Below the pieces are notes generated by a model that did no database searches, was not told the DNA's origin, and saw only the letters and a program-made list of their open reading frames with translations. Source: Hyphomicrobium sp. CS1GBMeth3 (GTDB lineage Bacteria; Pseudomonadota; Alphaproteobacteria; Rhizobiales; Hyphomicrobiaceae). From it: a DNA stretch of 64,000 nucleotides. Of this stretch, positions 22,807 through 34,070 are shown in pieces. The DNA is taken from assembly GCF_900117455.1 (NCBI RefSeq), contig NZ_FPHO01000002.1:682001-746000 (forward strand), given 5' to 3'. Each line of letters begins with the position of its first letter. The first letter of the stretch is position 1. A program made the position numbers and the translations under genes.

Positions 22807-23397
22807 GTGGCCGCTTCGCTGTCGTCCGACGCCGCGCGCCTGCGCGTCTATCTCGCCGGGCCGGATGTGTTTCTGCCGCATGCGCGCGAGCAAGGCGAGG
22901 CCAAGAAGCAGCTCGCGGCCGAGCATGGCTTCGAGGGACTCTACCCGCTCGACAATACGATCGAGACCGACGGGCTGAGCCCTGTGGAGATCGCGCGCGC
23001 CATCAGCACCGGCAACGAAGGGCTGATGCGGGCGGCGGACTTTGTCATCGCCAATTGCACGCCCTTCCGCGGGCCGAGCATGGACGCCGGCACGGCCTAC
23101 GAGATCGGCTTCATGCAAGCGTTGGGCAAGCCGATCTTCGGCTATGCGAACGTGACGGCCGATTACGCCGGGCGTGTGCGCGCGACTCCCGAGCATGCGC
23201 AGGCGCATTGGGACAGTGAGACGCGCCGCTCGGACATCGAGGACTTCGGCCTCGCCGAGAACCTGATGATCGCCATCGCGGTGCTGGATTCGAGCGGGCA
23301 CTTCGTGGTGCGCGAGGTGCATCCCGAGCAGGTGCTGTCGGATCTCGAAGGCTTTCGCGCGTGTCTGGCGCTCGCCCAGCAGAGGTTCGCGGTCTAG
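22807..23397 (+). CDS. Nucleoside 2-deoxyribosyltransferase family protein
   Basis: A 196-residue protein starting at GTG 22807, directly abutting the upstream stop. The nucleotide-fold motifs are YLAGPDVFLP, PLDNTIE, DFVIANCTPFRGPSMDAGTA and YEIGFMQALGKPIFGY, the last giving the conserved catalytic Asp/Glu region. Known enzymes swap bases on 2'-deoxyribonucleosides or hydrolyse dNMPs in salvage. It converges on lpxK, with the two stop codons sharing a CTAG (4-base overlap). Confidence 0.85.
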   Translation: MAASLSSDAARLRVYLAGPDVFLPHAREQGEAKKQLAAEHGFEGLYPLDNTIETDGLSPVEIARAISTGNEGLMRAADFVIANCTPFRGPSMDAGTAYEIGFMQALGKPIFGYANVTADYAGRVRATPEHAQAHWDSETRRSDIEDFGLAENLMIAIAVLDSSGHFVVREVHPEQVLSDLEGFRACLALAQQRFAV

Positions 23398-24446
23398 CCG
23401 CGCGTGCCGGCCTTCAGTGCGCCGTCGATCAACGCACCGAGGCGCAGGAAATCCCGCTCCTCAAAGTGGACACGGATGGGCAACACGCGCGAGCGCCTGG
23501 CAAGCTCGGCAGAAGCGCCAGACGTGCCCGCGAGGCGTGCCAGGTCTTTCTCCGTCGTGACCAGCTCGGCGTCGGTCGCGACGGCCTCGGAAAGCAGCCG
23601 CGTGGCCTCCGCATCGGTGAACGCGTGATGGTCCGCGAACGGGCGGCGGGTGAGCGTTGCCGGCGCGAAGGTCGCCAGCATGCGGAAGAAGCGATCGGGA
23701 TTGGCGATGCCGGCGTAGGCGATGAGCCTGGCGCCGCCGATCCAGTCGAGATCGCCCGCGGGCGCCACGCCACCGCGCAGCACGGGCCCCGGGAACCGCT
23801 TCTTCAGATCCTCAAACACCGGCGGCTCCGCCTCCGCCGGGTCGCCGCCCATGACGACGATGCAGTCGACACGCCCGAGCTGGAACGCGAGGGGCGCGCG
23901 CAATGGGCCCGCGGGGATCACGCGGCCGTTGCCGAAACCGCGGCGCGCGTCGACGATGGCGATCGACAGATCCTTGGCGACGCTCGGGTTCTGCAGGCCG
24001 TCGTCCATGATCACGACGTCGGTGCTGCCCCCGGTTTCGATGGCCCTGAGGCCGGCTTTGCGATCGCGCGCCACCATCACGCGCCCGGCGTCCGGCAGGG
24101 CGCGTGCCAGCAGGAGGGGCTCGTCGCCGACCTCTCGGGCTGCATGGTGCGCGCCGTCGACCCACACGGGACCGCTCAGCGATCCGCCATAGCCGCGCGA
24201 AAGGCAAACGGCATCGACGTCGCGGATGGCGAGCACCTCGAGCAGGAAGCGCGTCAGCGGTGTCTTGCCGGTGCCGCCCGCCGTGAAGTTGCCAATACAG
24301 ATAACGGGCAGAGACGAGCGGTAGGGCTCGGCCTTGCGGAAGCGGCGCTCGACGGCGGCGCCATACAGGCGTTCCAAGGGCGACAGAAGATCGGCGACGG
24401 CACTGCGACCCTCGCCGTACCACCACGACGGCTCCTCAAGAGGCAC
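23394..24446 (-). CDS. lpxK: Tetraacyldisaccharide 4'-kinase
   Basis: A 350-residue protein with N-terminal hydrophobic/amphipathic anchoring (PSWWYGEGRSAVADLLSPLE), a Walker A (GNFTAGGTGKTP) and SRGYGG, VGDEPLLLA, DDGLQNP motifs in LpxK order. It phosphorylates the 4' position of the lipid A disaccharide at the cytosolic face of the inner membrane. Its start overlaps the end of the upstream waaA fusion by 11 bases, so both are translated as one unit. Confidence 0.95.
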   Translation of the reverse strand: MPLEEPSWWYGEGRSAVADLLSPLERLYGAAVERRFRKAEPYRSSLPVICIGNFTAGGTGKTPLTRFLLEVLAIRDVDAVCLSRGYGGSLSGPVWVDGAHHAAREVGDEPLLLARALPDAGRVMVARDRKAGLRAIETGGSTDVVIMDDGLQNPSVAKDLSIAIVDARRGFGNGRVIPAGPLRAPLAFQLGRVDCIVVMGGDPAEAEPPVFEDLKKRFPGPVLRGGVAPAGDLDWIGGARLIAYAGIANPDRFFRMLATFAPATLTRRPFADHHAFTDAEATRLLSEAVATDAELVTTEKDLARLAGTSGASAELARRSRVLPIRVHFEERDFLRLGALIDGALKAGTRG

Positions 24447-26475
24447 GGCGCGCCTGCGTCGGGGCCGGCAACAGCTCGAGGAGCGCAGCGACCGTGCCGT
24501 CCAGCGCGCCCGCCAGCGAGGCGAGCGCCGTCTTGGCGCCGGAGCGCAGGCGCGGAAGCTCGTCCTCTCGCGTCAGGATCTCCTCGATGGCCGTCGCAAG
24601 CTCTCCGGCGTTGGCAACCTCGCGCGCGCCCTTGTGGCGCAGAAGCGCGCGGTAGATATCGCGAAAGTTGGTCCAGTGCGGGCCGGTCAGCACCGCGACT
24701 CCGTGGCCGATGGCCTCGATGGGGTTCTGGCCGCCGTGCTGAATGAGCGAGCCGCCAACGAAGGCGACGTCGGTCAGCGCGTAGAGCGTGCCGAGCTCGC
24801 CGATGGTGTCGACGATGTAGATATCGGTGGTCTCGTTCGGTCGCTCGCCGGCCGAGCGCAGCGCCACGGTGAAGCCTTTGGCGCGCAGCATCTCGGCGAT
24901 GCCCTTGCCACGCCCCGGATGGCGCGGCGCGATGATGGTGCAGAAGCCAGGCAGGCGGGAGGCAATCAGGCGGTGCGCGTCGGCGATCGTCTCTTCCTCG
25001 GGGTCGTGTGTGCTCGCCGCCACCAGAACGCTGCGGCCGGCCAGCGCCTGGCGCAGCTTGTCGAGCTCGACGGCGTCGACCACCGGGGGCGGAGCGTCGA
25101 TTTTCAGGTTGCCGATGGCGCGGACGTTGCGGGCGCCAAGACGCGAGAGCGTGCGCGCAAACGGCTCGTTCTGGGTCAGCACGAGATCGAAGCGCGAGAA
25201 GAGCGGCAGCGACAGGCCCTTGAGCCAAGCCCAACGCCGCGCGCTGCGCGACGACATGCGGGCGTTGATCAGCGCCAGCGGAATGGAGCGGCGCGAGACC
25301 TCGAGTACGAGGTTCGGCCAGATCTCGCTTTCGACGAAGACCGCAGTATTCGGCTGCCAGTAATCGAGGAAGGCGCGTACGTAGTCCGGCGCGTCGAGCA
25401 CGATATATTGATGCAACGCCCGCGGCGGCAGGCGGCGTCGCGCCATGGCGGCCGACGTCACGGTGCCCGTGGTCAACAGCACGGAGAGGTCCGGCCGCTT
25501 GGCGAGCACGTGCTCGATGACGGGCAGCACGGCGTTGGTCTCGCCGACGCTCGCGGCGTGCAGCCAGATCAGCGGACCGTCAGGGCGCGGCAGGCTCGCC
25601 TTTCCGTAGCGCTCGCCGCGGCGCTCGGCTTCCTCTTTGCCCTGGCGCCCGCGCACGGCGAGCATCGCGGGCGCGACAAGGGTCAGGAGGCGCGTGCCGG
25701 CGCTGTAAGCTTTGAGCGCCAGCCCCTCGGGCGCCGGCCCTGTCAGGGGCTCCGGCGGCGCGGGAGGCGTCACGCGCGCGAGGCTGCCGCCGACGATGTC
25801 GTAGGCACGCTTGGTCACGTCGTTCAGGCCCGCCTCCACCTCGCGGCGATAGGTATCGAGTGTGGCCTCGTCCGCGTCGGCTGGCACCCAAATGGGCTCG
25901 CCCATGACGTAGGCCAGCTTCGAATACGGCAGGTTGATCGTCAGGCGGCTCCAGGTCGGGAACACCAGGAAGCGCGAGGTCGCGACGGCAAACGGCACAA
26001 TCGGGCGGCCCGAGAACTTGGCCAGAGTCACGATGCCCATCCCGGCTTTCCGCGCCGGCCCAGGCGGGATGTCTGCGGTGATCGAGAACGTGCTCCCGGC
26101 CTTGAGCTGGCGCAGAGCTATCCTTAGTGCAGCGGATCCTCCCCGGTCGCGCTTACGCACGCCAGCGCCGGCGCCCTGCACGACCTCGATGTCGAACTCG
26201 CGCAGCAACGTTCGGATCGCAGTGGCGTCCCGGTGTTTGGCGGCGATGGCCGAAACCGGATACGACTTGCCATTGATCTCGTGCAGCGTCGGCATGAGCA
26301 CGAACTGTCCGTGCCACATGGCGAGGATGAATGGCTGCACAGCGTTGGCTCGCGCCACCATATCCGGCGGCTCGATGGTCACGGTCGAGGTTCGGAGCAC
26401 GAAGCGCGTGTAGCGGGCTCCGAGGCGCCCGGCGAGGCGGCCCAATCTCGAGTCTTGTTGTGGCGATGGTGCCAT
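24436..26475 (-). CDS. waaA: Fusion: DUF374 acyltransferase-like domain + Kdo transferase WaaA
   Basis: One uninterrupted 679-residue frame holds two proteins that are normally separate. Residues about 1-225 are a DUF374/LPLAT-type domain (FILAMWHGQFVLMPTLHE, ITADIPPGPARKAGMGIVTL). Residues about 250-679 are 3-deoxy-manno-octulosonate transferase (LIWLHAASVGETNAVLPVI, FVESEIWPNLV, FVGGSLIQHGGQNPIEAIG). WaaA adds Kdo from CMP-Kdo to lipid IVA. The N-terminal domain's role in lipid A biology is unproven. In related genomes the two are adjacent genes, so a fusion by loss of the intergenic stop is the likely origin. lpxK overlaps the 3' end. Confidence 0.9.
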   Translation of the reverse strand: MAPSPQQDSRLGRLAGRLGARYTRFVLRTSTVTIEPPDMVARANAVQPFILAMWHGQFVLMPTLHEINGKSYPVSAIAAKHRDATAIRTLLREFDIEVVQGAGAGVRKRDRGGSAALRIALRQLKAGSTFSITADIPPGPARKAGMGIVTLAKFSGRPIVPFAVATSRFLVFPTWSRLTINLPYSKLAYVMGEPIWVPADADEATLDTYRREVEAGLNDVTKRAYDIVGGSLARVTPPAPPEPLTGPAPEGLALKAYSAGTRLLTLVAPAMLAVRGRQGKEEAERRGERYGKASLPRPDGPLIWLHAASVGETNAVLPVIEHVLAKRPDLSVLLTTGTVTSAAMARRRLPPRALHQYIVLDAPDYVRAFLDYWQPNTAVFVESEIWPNLVLEVSRRSIPLALINARMSSRSARRWAWLKGLSLPLFSRFDLVLTQNEPFARTLSRLGARNVRAIGNLKIDAPPPVVDAVELDKLRQALAGRSVLVAASTHDPEEETIADAHRLIASRLPGFCTIIAPRHPGRGKGIAEMLRAKGFTVALRSAGERPNETTDIYIVDTIGELGTLYALTDVAFVGGSLIQHGGQNPIEAIGHGVAVLTGPHWTNFRDIYRALLRHKGAREVANAGELATAIEEILTREDELPRLRSGAKTALASLAGALDGTVAALLELLPAPTQARRAS

Positions 26476-26711
26476 CGATCGGCCTCGGTCGCCCCTCCAT
26501 CCTCGAGCCGCACGCGGCGCAACCCGCGCGATTTGACGCCAATTTTCCTATAGGGAATACGCACGTAACGCAACCGCCGGGCAACGCCCATGAACAACGG
26601 GTTCGACAGAGCGCGCGGTATAGTGCTACGCACCCGAAGCTCGGGATCTCGGGGTTCCCGGGGGGCTTTTCACCTCGACACATCGTCTCTCAGGCAGAAC
26701 GTCACGCGCGG

Positions 26712-27449
26712 ATGGCAAGTCTCACGAAACGGGCAAAGCGGGCGGCTCGTCGCGCGGCGTGGACGGGCGTGCGGGCGGTCAGCTCGGTGCTGCCACGCTC
26801 CTGGCGGGCGCGCGCCACGCCGCACGCGCGCTACCTCGACATGCTGCTGCTCGACCACTTGTTCATTCGCCTGATGTTTCCCAACCGCCACCGGCTGTCG
26901 GAGGAGACCTGGCGCGCGGCGCAGCCGCTGCCGCACCAGATCCGCGACCTCAAACGGCGCGGCATTCGGACCATCGTCAACCTGCGCGGGCGCACCCGCT
27001 CTTCGACCTACGTGTTCGAGCGCGCCGCAAGCCGAAAAGCAGGGCTCAACCTCGTCGACTTCCGCGTCCGCTCGCGCGCGGCACCGACGCGTGCGGAGGT
27101 GCTGGCGGCGCGGGACCTGTTCGCCAACGTCGAATATCCCATGCTCATGCACTGCAAGTCCGGCGCCGACCGTGTCGGGCTCATGAGCGTGCTCTACCTC
27201 CACACGCGTCATGGCGCGCCGATCTCAGACGCGCGGCGGCAGCTTTCGCTGCGCTACGGACACATCCGGCAGGCAGATACAGGCATTCTCGATCTCTTCT
27301 TCGACAGCTATCTCGCCTACGCCGAGAAGACGCCGATCGCGTTCTACGAGTGGGTAGCCACTGTTTACGATCCGGCGGACGTTGCGTCCCACCTGCATTC
27401 GCGGCGTTGGGCCAATCGTGTCGTCGACAAGATCTTCAAGCGCGAGTAG
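26712..27449 (+). CDS. Protein tyrosine / dual-specificity phosphatase-like protein
   Basis: The ATG at 26712 gives 245 residues with a basic N-terminus (MASLTKRAKRAARRAAW). The phosphatase loop is H147-C148-KSGAD-R154, a complete CX5R site, followed by GLMSVLYLHTRHG. The upstream core ETWRAAQPLPHQIRDLKRRG and TIVNLRG resembles DSP-like phosphatases of Gram-negative envelopes. It is divergent from the waaA fusion, which hints at, but does not prove, a role with lipid or sugar phosphates. Confidence 0.82.
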   Translation: MASLTKRAKRAARRAAWTGVRAVSSVLPRSWRARATPHARYLDMLLLDHLFIRLMFPNRHRLSEETWRAAQPLPHQIRDLKRRGIRTIVNLRGRTRSSTYVFERAASRKAGLNLVDFRVRSRAAPTRAEVLAARDLFANVEYPMLMHCKSGADRVGLMSVLYLHTRHGAPISDARRQLSLRYGHIRQADTGILDLFFDSYLAYAEKTPIAFYEWVATVYDPADVASHLHSRRWANRVVDKIFKRE

Positions 27450-27487
27450 CCGTCGCGCTTCGTATGCACGGCCGCTTGAGCGTCGAC

Positions 27488-27527
27488 CTTAGTTCTGGCT
27501 TTAGCCTCTTAGTTCTGGCTTTAGCCT
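27488..27527. repeat. Perfect 20-bp tandem duplication
   Basis: Two identical, directly adjacent 20-bp units (27488-27507 and 27508-27527) start CTTAGTTCTGG and end TTTAGCCT. They lie in the gap between the phosphatase gene and alaS. Each unit contains a TTA that reads as TAA on the minus strand; the one in the second copy is the stop of the small ORF at 27521-27682. Confidence 0.95.
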
Positions 27528-27682
27528 AGGTTAGCGCCCGGACGCGGGCCGGCCAGCGCTGCGTGGCGACGCTGGTAGCGGGTACAGGCCCAGCGTTTGC
27601 CGTAGATCAGACGAAACAAGCCTTGCCGCAGTGCGCTAGCAAAAAGGCCAATACGCGCCGCAGCGCGCGAGGATGTACGCAT
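27521..27682 (-). CDS. Possible small basic protein (53 aa)
   Basis: An ATG at 27682 opens 53 codons, MRTSSRAAARIGLFASALRQ and onward, rich in Arg and Ala with an amphipathic start. The stop lies inside the downstream copy of the 20-bp tandem repeat. The ribosome site is weak (no clear GGAG). No family was recognised. It is listed because it is the only ORF of this size that fits the 470-base gap between the flanking genes; it could be chance in high-G+C DNA. Confidence 0.3.
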   Translation of the reverse strand: MRTSSRAAARIGLFASALRQGLFRLIYGKRWACTRYQRRHAALAGPRPGANLG

Positions 27683-27918
27683 GGTTTTCTATCGTGTTCC
27701 GTTTTCCCCGGCGCACAGCTTTAACAGAGTCGGCTGGCGTTTCGGACCTAGGGCGATCCCCTAGTCCGCGGGATTCGGCGCTCAGATAGGATGTCGTCTG
27801 ACTTGGGTCAATGGACCACTTGCCGCGGCGGGCTGCAGAATTCGCGTGCCAGTCCTGCGCGCAGCAACACGGTCATATACCCTCTTGGGTTGCAAGCCCG
27901 ACGGGGCCGGACCTGCTG

Positions 27919-30624
<2,706 letters not shown>

Positions 30625-31036
30625 TTATCGATCCGCGTGTTTTCGCCGTCGTCGTGTGCCGGCCGACGCCCATGTCACATCACAGCGTCATCCCGGCGTC
30701 ATGGCGAAGTCATGCTCCGCATGGATGACTGGGATCCACGATATCTCACCGGCAGGTGTGGATACTTGCGTGGATGCCGGCTGTTCAAGCGAAGCTTTAG
30801 CTGCGCAAAACAGCCGGCAAAACGGAGTCAGATTGCCCCTGGTCGAGGCAGTCGCAAGGGCGCCGATTGGCCGTTGCACCCGCTTTTAGCGGGCCTACCG
30901 GGGGCTTGTCCAGGAACGCAAACGGCGCAGGCCAGGTTGCCCAAGCCGCGCCGGTATGCCGTACCTCCATTCGAGCGGCTGGACCGGCCGAAGGCGGCGG
31001 GATTTCGCGCCCGCCGCGTCCAAGGCCCAGGCGCTA
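30625..31036. other. recA-alaS intergenic region with repeat-like sequence
   Basis: No gene is supported in these 412 bases. Around 30690-30790 the text has CGTCATCCCGGCGTCATGG, then GGGATCCACG and GTGGATGCCGGC as imperfect inverted pieces. These resemble the small dispersed palindromic elements (GTCATCCCGG type) common between alphaproteobacterial genes. Copy number cannot be judged from one window. Promoter signals for alaS were not clear. Confidence 0.4.
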
Positions 31037-32188
31037 TCAGCGCTTGCCGCTCGAGCGGGCGCCCTTCTTGGCGGATTCCGGTACGTCCGGGAGCACGCCG
31101 TCCTCGTCAGGCTCCTCGCCGTCGTCGGCAGAGCCGGACTCGGGCTCAGCCAGCATCTTGTCGACGATCAGGCCGGCGCTGGCACGAATCGCCTTCTCGA
31201 TGGCGGCCGCGATTTTGGGATTCTCCTTCAGAAACAGCTTGGCGTTCTCGCGGCCCTGACCGATGCGCTGGCCATCGTAGGAGAACCAGGCGCCGGACTT
31301 CTCGACGATGCCCGCCTTGACACCGAGGTCGACAAGCTCACCGGTCTTGGAGATACCCTCGCCATACATGATGTCGAATTCGACCTGCTTGAACGGCGGG
31401 GCAACCTTGTTCTTCACCACCTTGACGCGGGTCTGGTTACCGATCGTCTCCTCGCGCTCCTTGATCTGGCCGATGCGGCGGATGTCGAGGCGCACGGAGG
31501 AATAGAACTTCAGCGCGTTGCCGCCGGTCGTCGTCTCGGGGTTGCCGAACATGACGCCGATCTTCATGCGGATCTGGTTGATGAAGATCACCATGGTGCC
31601 GGACTTGTTGATCGAGGCGGTGAGCTTGCGCAGGGCCTGGCTCATGAGGCGCGCCTGCAGACCCGGCAGAGAGTCGCCCATCTCGCCTTCGAGCTCGGCC
31701 TTTGGCGTCAGCGCGGCGACGCTGTCGATCACCAGTACGTCGATGGCGCCCGAGCGCACGAGCGTGTCGGCGATCTCGAGCGCCTGCTCGCCGGTATCGG
31801 GCTGGGAAATCAGGAGGTCTTCCACCTTGACGCCGAGCTTCCTGGCATAGGTCGGATCAAGCGCGTGCTCGGCGTCGACGAAAGCACAGATGCCGCCCTT
31901 TTTTTGTGCTTCGGCGATCACCTGCAGCGTGAGAGTCGTCTTGCCCGAGGATTCGGGGCCGTAGATCTCGACCACGCGGCCTTTGGGCAGTCCACCGATG
32001 CCGAGCGCGATATCGAGGCCCAGAGAACCGGTCGAGATGGCCTCGATGTCGATCGAGCGGTCGGAGGCCCCGAGGCGCATAATCGAGCCCTTGCCGAAGT
32101 TCTTGTCGATCTGTGCCAGCGCAGCTTCCAGCGCCTGTTTCTTATCCATCTTTCCCCCTTCGACGACATGCAGCTCCGGCTTGGTCAT
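31037..32188 (-). CDS. recA: Recombinase A
   Basis: A 383-residue protein. Walker A is [19 protein letters not shown], with [21 protein letters not shown] and [22 protein letters not shown] giving Walker B and loop regions. The C-terminal tail is acidic ([17 protein letters not shown]) and then basic, longer than in E. coli. It forms filaments on ssDNA for recombination and triggers LexA self-cleavage. AAGGTG precedes the ATG at 32188; a second ATG at residue 14 ([11 protein letters not shown]) is possible. A promoter with a LexA-type box lies 55-80 bases upstream, abutting a transposon. Confidence 0.98.
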   Translation of the reverse strand: MTKPELHVVEGGKMDKKQALEAALAQIDKNFGKGSIMRLGASDRSIDIEAISTGSLGLDIALGIGGLPKGRVVEIYGPESSGKTTLTLQVIAEAQKKGGICAFVDAEHALDPTYARKLGVKVEDLLISQPDTGEQALEIADTLVRSGAIDVLVIDSVAALTPKAELEGEMGDSLPGLQARLMSQALRKLTASINKSGTMVIFINQIRMKIGVMFGNPETTTGGNALKFYSSVRLDIRRIGQIKEREETIGNQTRVKVVKNKVAPPFKQVEFDIMYGEGISKTGELVDLGVKAGIVEKSGAWFSYDGQRIGQGRENAKLFLKENPKIAAAIEKAIRASAGLIVDKMLAEPESGSADDGEEPDEDGVLPDVPESAKKGARSSGKR

Positions 32189-32241
32189 GTGGCACCTTAT
32201 GGCATGTTAACCGTTGATCGGCGACTCGACGCTTTGGATAA

Positions 32242-32270
32242 ATTGTACTTGTTTTGTTCTCATTAGTCCA
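32242..32270 (-). promoter_or_regulatory. recA promoter with LexA (SOS) box
   Basis: On the minus strand TGGACT (32270-32265) and TACAAT (32247-32242) are separated by exactly 17 bases, matching -35 and -10 elements in 4/6 and 5/6 positions. The spacer and -10 overlap a 15-base box at 32245-32259 reading GTAC-N7-GTTC on the plus strand, one mismatch from the alphaproteobacterial LexA site GTTC-N7-GTTC. This arrangement predicts repression by LexA and damage induction. The -35 hexamer lies largely inside the transposon's target duplication. Confidence 0.75.
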
Positions 32271-32273
32271 GAT
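32266..32273. repeat. 8-bp target-site duplication, recA-side copy
   Basis: GTCCAGAT here is repeated perfectly and in the same orientation at 35119-35126, immediately outside the two ends of the IS1595-type element. An 8-bp duplication is the family's usual size. Confidence 0.9.
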
Positions 32274-32301
32274 CGTGGTTGGCCAGTTGACGTATGTAAA
32301 C
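32274..32301 (+). repeat. Left terminal inverted repeat of the IS1595-type element
   Basis: It starts CGTGGTTGG and contains the 15-base core CCAGTTGACGTATGT, identical in the right end. Mismatches with the right repeat are at positions 4, 5, 9, 25 and 27. Confidence 0.9.
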
Positions 32302-32333
32302 GAAGAATACTATGGCGGCTCCGACAGGGCGGC

Positions 32334-33200
32334 CTAGTAGGAATATTCGTGATCGCTGTCGGGCACTTTGGCCCAAGCGAGGTCGATGCACGTACGCTGG
32401 AAACCCATTTGTCGCTGCGCCCCGCGTTCGTCGGTGTACCTAACAATCCCGACCAAGAGATATTCCTCGGTTTCCGCGGAGGCTTTATCCCGCAGAGCAT
32501 CGTTGAAGAGGACTTTTTCGAAGTCGATGGCAGACGTTATTTGAAACGCCCCGGACTGGCCTGCCTCAAGCTCGTGGGGCGCATCTGCAATGTTCGTAAT
32601 GACTGGAAGGGCGCCAAGGTTCTCATAGATTGCGCCGCTGACCATGATGTTCGCCGCTCGACTTTCTCCGGCATTAGCCACGGTGACCCTGGCACCCAAG
32701 ACGCGCGGATTAGAAGCGGTCGTCAAGTAGGCGCTGTGCACAATGAGTTTGGGTCGGTGAGACGCGAAGAATTCGTCGCGAAGTATGCTCACGCCCTCCA
32801 AAAGAGCAGCGGCGGTATCTCTAGCAGCGAGAGCGCCAAAGACCGCAGCGTTGGCGGCGCTTTCCGCATCACGCAGACTGGTGCGTATGAACCTCAACTG
32901 TTGAACGAAAAGCACCGCTTGGACGAAGGCTATCAGCGCCAAAATCCCAGTAAGACGGACCATCCACGTGTCGGTCCATTGTTTGTGTTCTCCGCCGCCG
33001 TCATCGGACTCGGAGGGTGGTTGATCGGCGTGCGCGATCGTGGGCTGGCCCTCGGTGGTTGCGGTCTGATTGGCTTGGGGCTGTTTGCTTGGTGGTGGGG
33101 AATGTCGTGATGGAGAACTCCATACAAGCACTGCGCCAATGGCTAAGTACACGCCAGAAAGTGCGAGTCCTACTGCGTACCTGCGAACAATGGCTAGCAT
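32334..33200 (-). CDS. Passenger A: two-TM membrane protein of unknown function
   Basis: A 288-residue protein with a strong GGGGAGG site before its ATG. TM1 is at residues about 8-28. A Pro/Ser/Gln-rich, probably periplasmic linker follows, with TM2 at about 80-101. After it comes a cytosolic helix (IRTSLRDAESAANAAVFGAL) and a C-terminal beta-rich domain with VTVANAGESRAANIMVSG, which looks Ig-like. No catalytic motif is visible. It is divergent (125 bases) from passenger B. Function unknown; a membrane-associated sensor or effector is conceivable. Confidence 0.75.
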   Translation of the reverse strand: MLAIVRRYAVGLALSGVYLAIGAVLVWSSPSRHSPPPSKQPQANQTATTEGQPTIAHADQPPSESDDGGGEHKQWTDTWMVRLTGILALIAFVQAVLFVQQLRFIRTSLRDAESAANAAVFGALAARDTAAALLEGVSILRDEFFASHRPKLIVHSAYLTTASNPRVLGARVTVANAGESRAANIMVSGAIYENLGALPVITNIADAPHELEAGQSGAFQITSAIDFEKVLFNDALRDKASAETEEYLLVGIVRYTDERGAQRQMGFQRTCIDLAWAKVPDSDHEYSY

Positions 33201-33325
33201 CGCGCTGCCTCCCCCTGAGCAAGCGGTGCTGCATATTATCAGGGTTCAGACTGTATTGCGCTAGTCTGCACCTACGCGCTTCCGGAGTCGTGCTATGACA
33301 GGCACGAAACTCCGGAGGACGCTGC

Positions 33326-33634
33326 ATGGCCGATCAGAACATCAAACAAGTCGTCACAAAAGACGATGTGCCGGGATTGGACCTAGTCCCAACCTTCGTA
33401 AACCGGTTCAACGTCACCATGGGCCCGATAACAACCAGAATTGCCCTTGGGGAGCATGTTGTCGGCGATCAGGACCAAAATACCGTGTTTACGTCGGCGC
33501 TCGTAATGCCGACATCGGACGCGCTTTCTCTCGCGCACCTGATCATACAGTTATTCGAGACCAACGCTGGCGCACAGGCCGTCCAAAAGACGCTGATGGA
33601 ACTCGCGGACAAAGCCTCCCGCCAGGAGCGGTAG
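33326..33634 (+). CDS. Passenger B: 102-aa protein of unknown function
   Basis: MADQNIKQVVTKDDVPGLDL and onward, preceded by a good GGAGG. The middle reads FVNRFNVTMGPITTRIALGE and is beta-strand-like, followed by a helical C-terminus (DALSLAHLIIQLFETNAGAQ). It vaguely resembles small beta-sandwich DUF3467-type proteins, but this is not firm. First of three tightly spaced rightward genes; the next starts 4 bases after its stop. Confidence 0.7.
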   Translation: MADQNIKQVVTKDDVPGLDLVPTFVNRFNVTMGPITTRIALGEHVVGDQDQNTVFTSALVMPTSDALSLAHLIIQLFETNAGAQAVQKTLMELADKASRQER

Positions 33635-33638
33635 AAAA

Positions 33639-34070
33639 ATGGGGGCGACTTCAGATAGCGGTCAAGGCGGTGGGGGTTCCGGCGGCGGTTCCACCCTCTC
33701 TGGTGGATCGACTGGTAGATCCAGGCGCCCGAGCGGCGGCCGTCCGCGCTTCTCCATGGACGTCGATCCTGGGAGGCGCACTGTGAAAGGCTACCCCGCA
33801 ACGCGACGCGAACTAGAGGACTTGCTTGGCTCAGGCAAAGAAGCGAACCGCTTTTATAGCTGGGCAGCGGCCTTCGGTGGATTCGCGTTAAGTGGTCTTG
33901 GGCGGCTGGTTCTCCACGGTTGGAACGCCGACGTCTGGACTGGGTTTTCGATGGCGTCCCTCGTATTCGCGGTCGTGCTTGCCCACTTGGGATACAAGAA
34001 GAAAGATGATGGCCAACTGCGACTCACGGAAATCATCGACCAAACATCCCATGATGAGAGTGATGTCTAG
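33639..34070 (+). CDS. Passenger C: glycine-rich N-terminus, two-TM protein
   Basis: A 143-residue protein. Residues 1-35 are Gly/Ser-rich (SGQGGGGSGGGSTLSGGSTG), a flexible tail. A conserved-looking patch KGYPATRRELEDLLGSGKEA is followed by two membrane segments (about residues 73-92 and 97-117) and a charged C-terminus. No family was recognised. It begins 4 bases after passenger B and its stop overlaps the start of passenger D, so the three are probably translated together. Confidence 0.7.
   Translation: MGATSDSGQGGGGSGGGSTLSGGSTGRSRRPSGGRPRFSMDVDPGRRTVKGYPATRRELEDLLGSGKEANRFYSWAAAFGGFALSGLGRLVLHGWNADVWTGFSMASLVFAVVLAHLGYKKKDDGQLRLTEIIDQTSHDESDV

Noticed and set aside
21370..23322. A 650-codon minus-strand frame across the epimerase and channel-like genes
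   Set aside because: Low-complexity Arg/His/Glu composition; it spans three well supported plus-strand genes.
24334..26127. A 597-codon plus-strand frame opposite the waaA fusion
   Set aside because: Shadow of the waaA/lpxK genes with no motif of its own.
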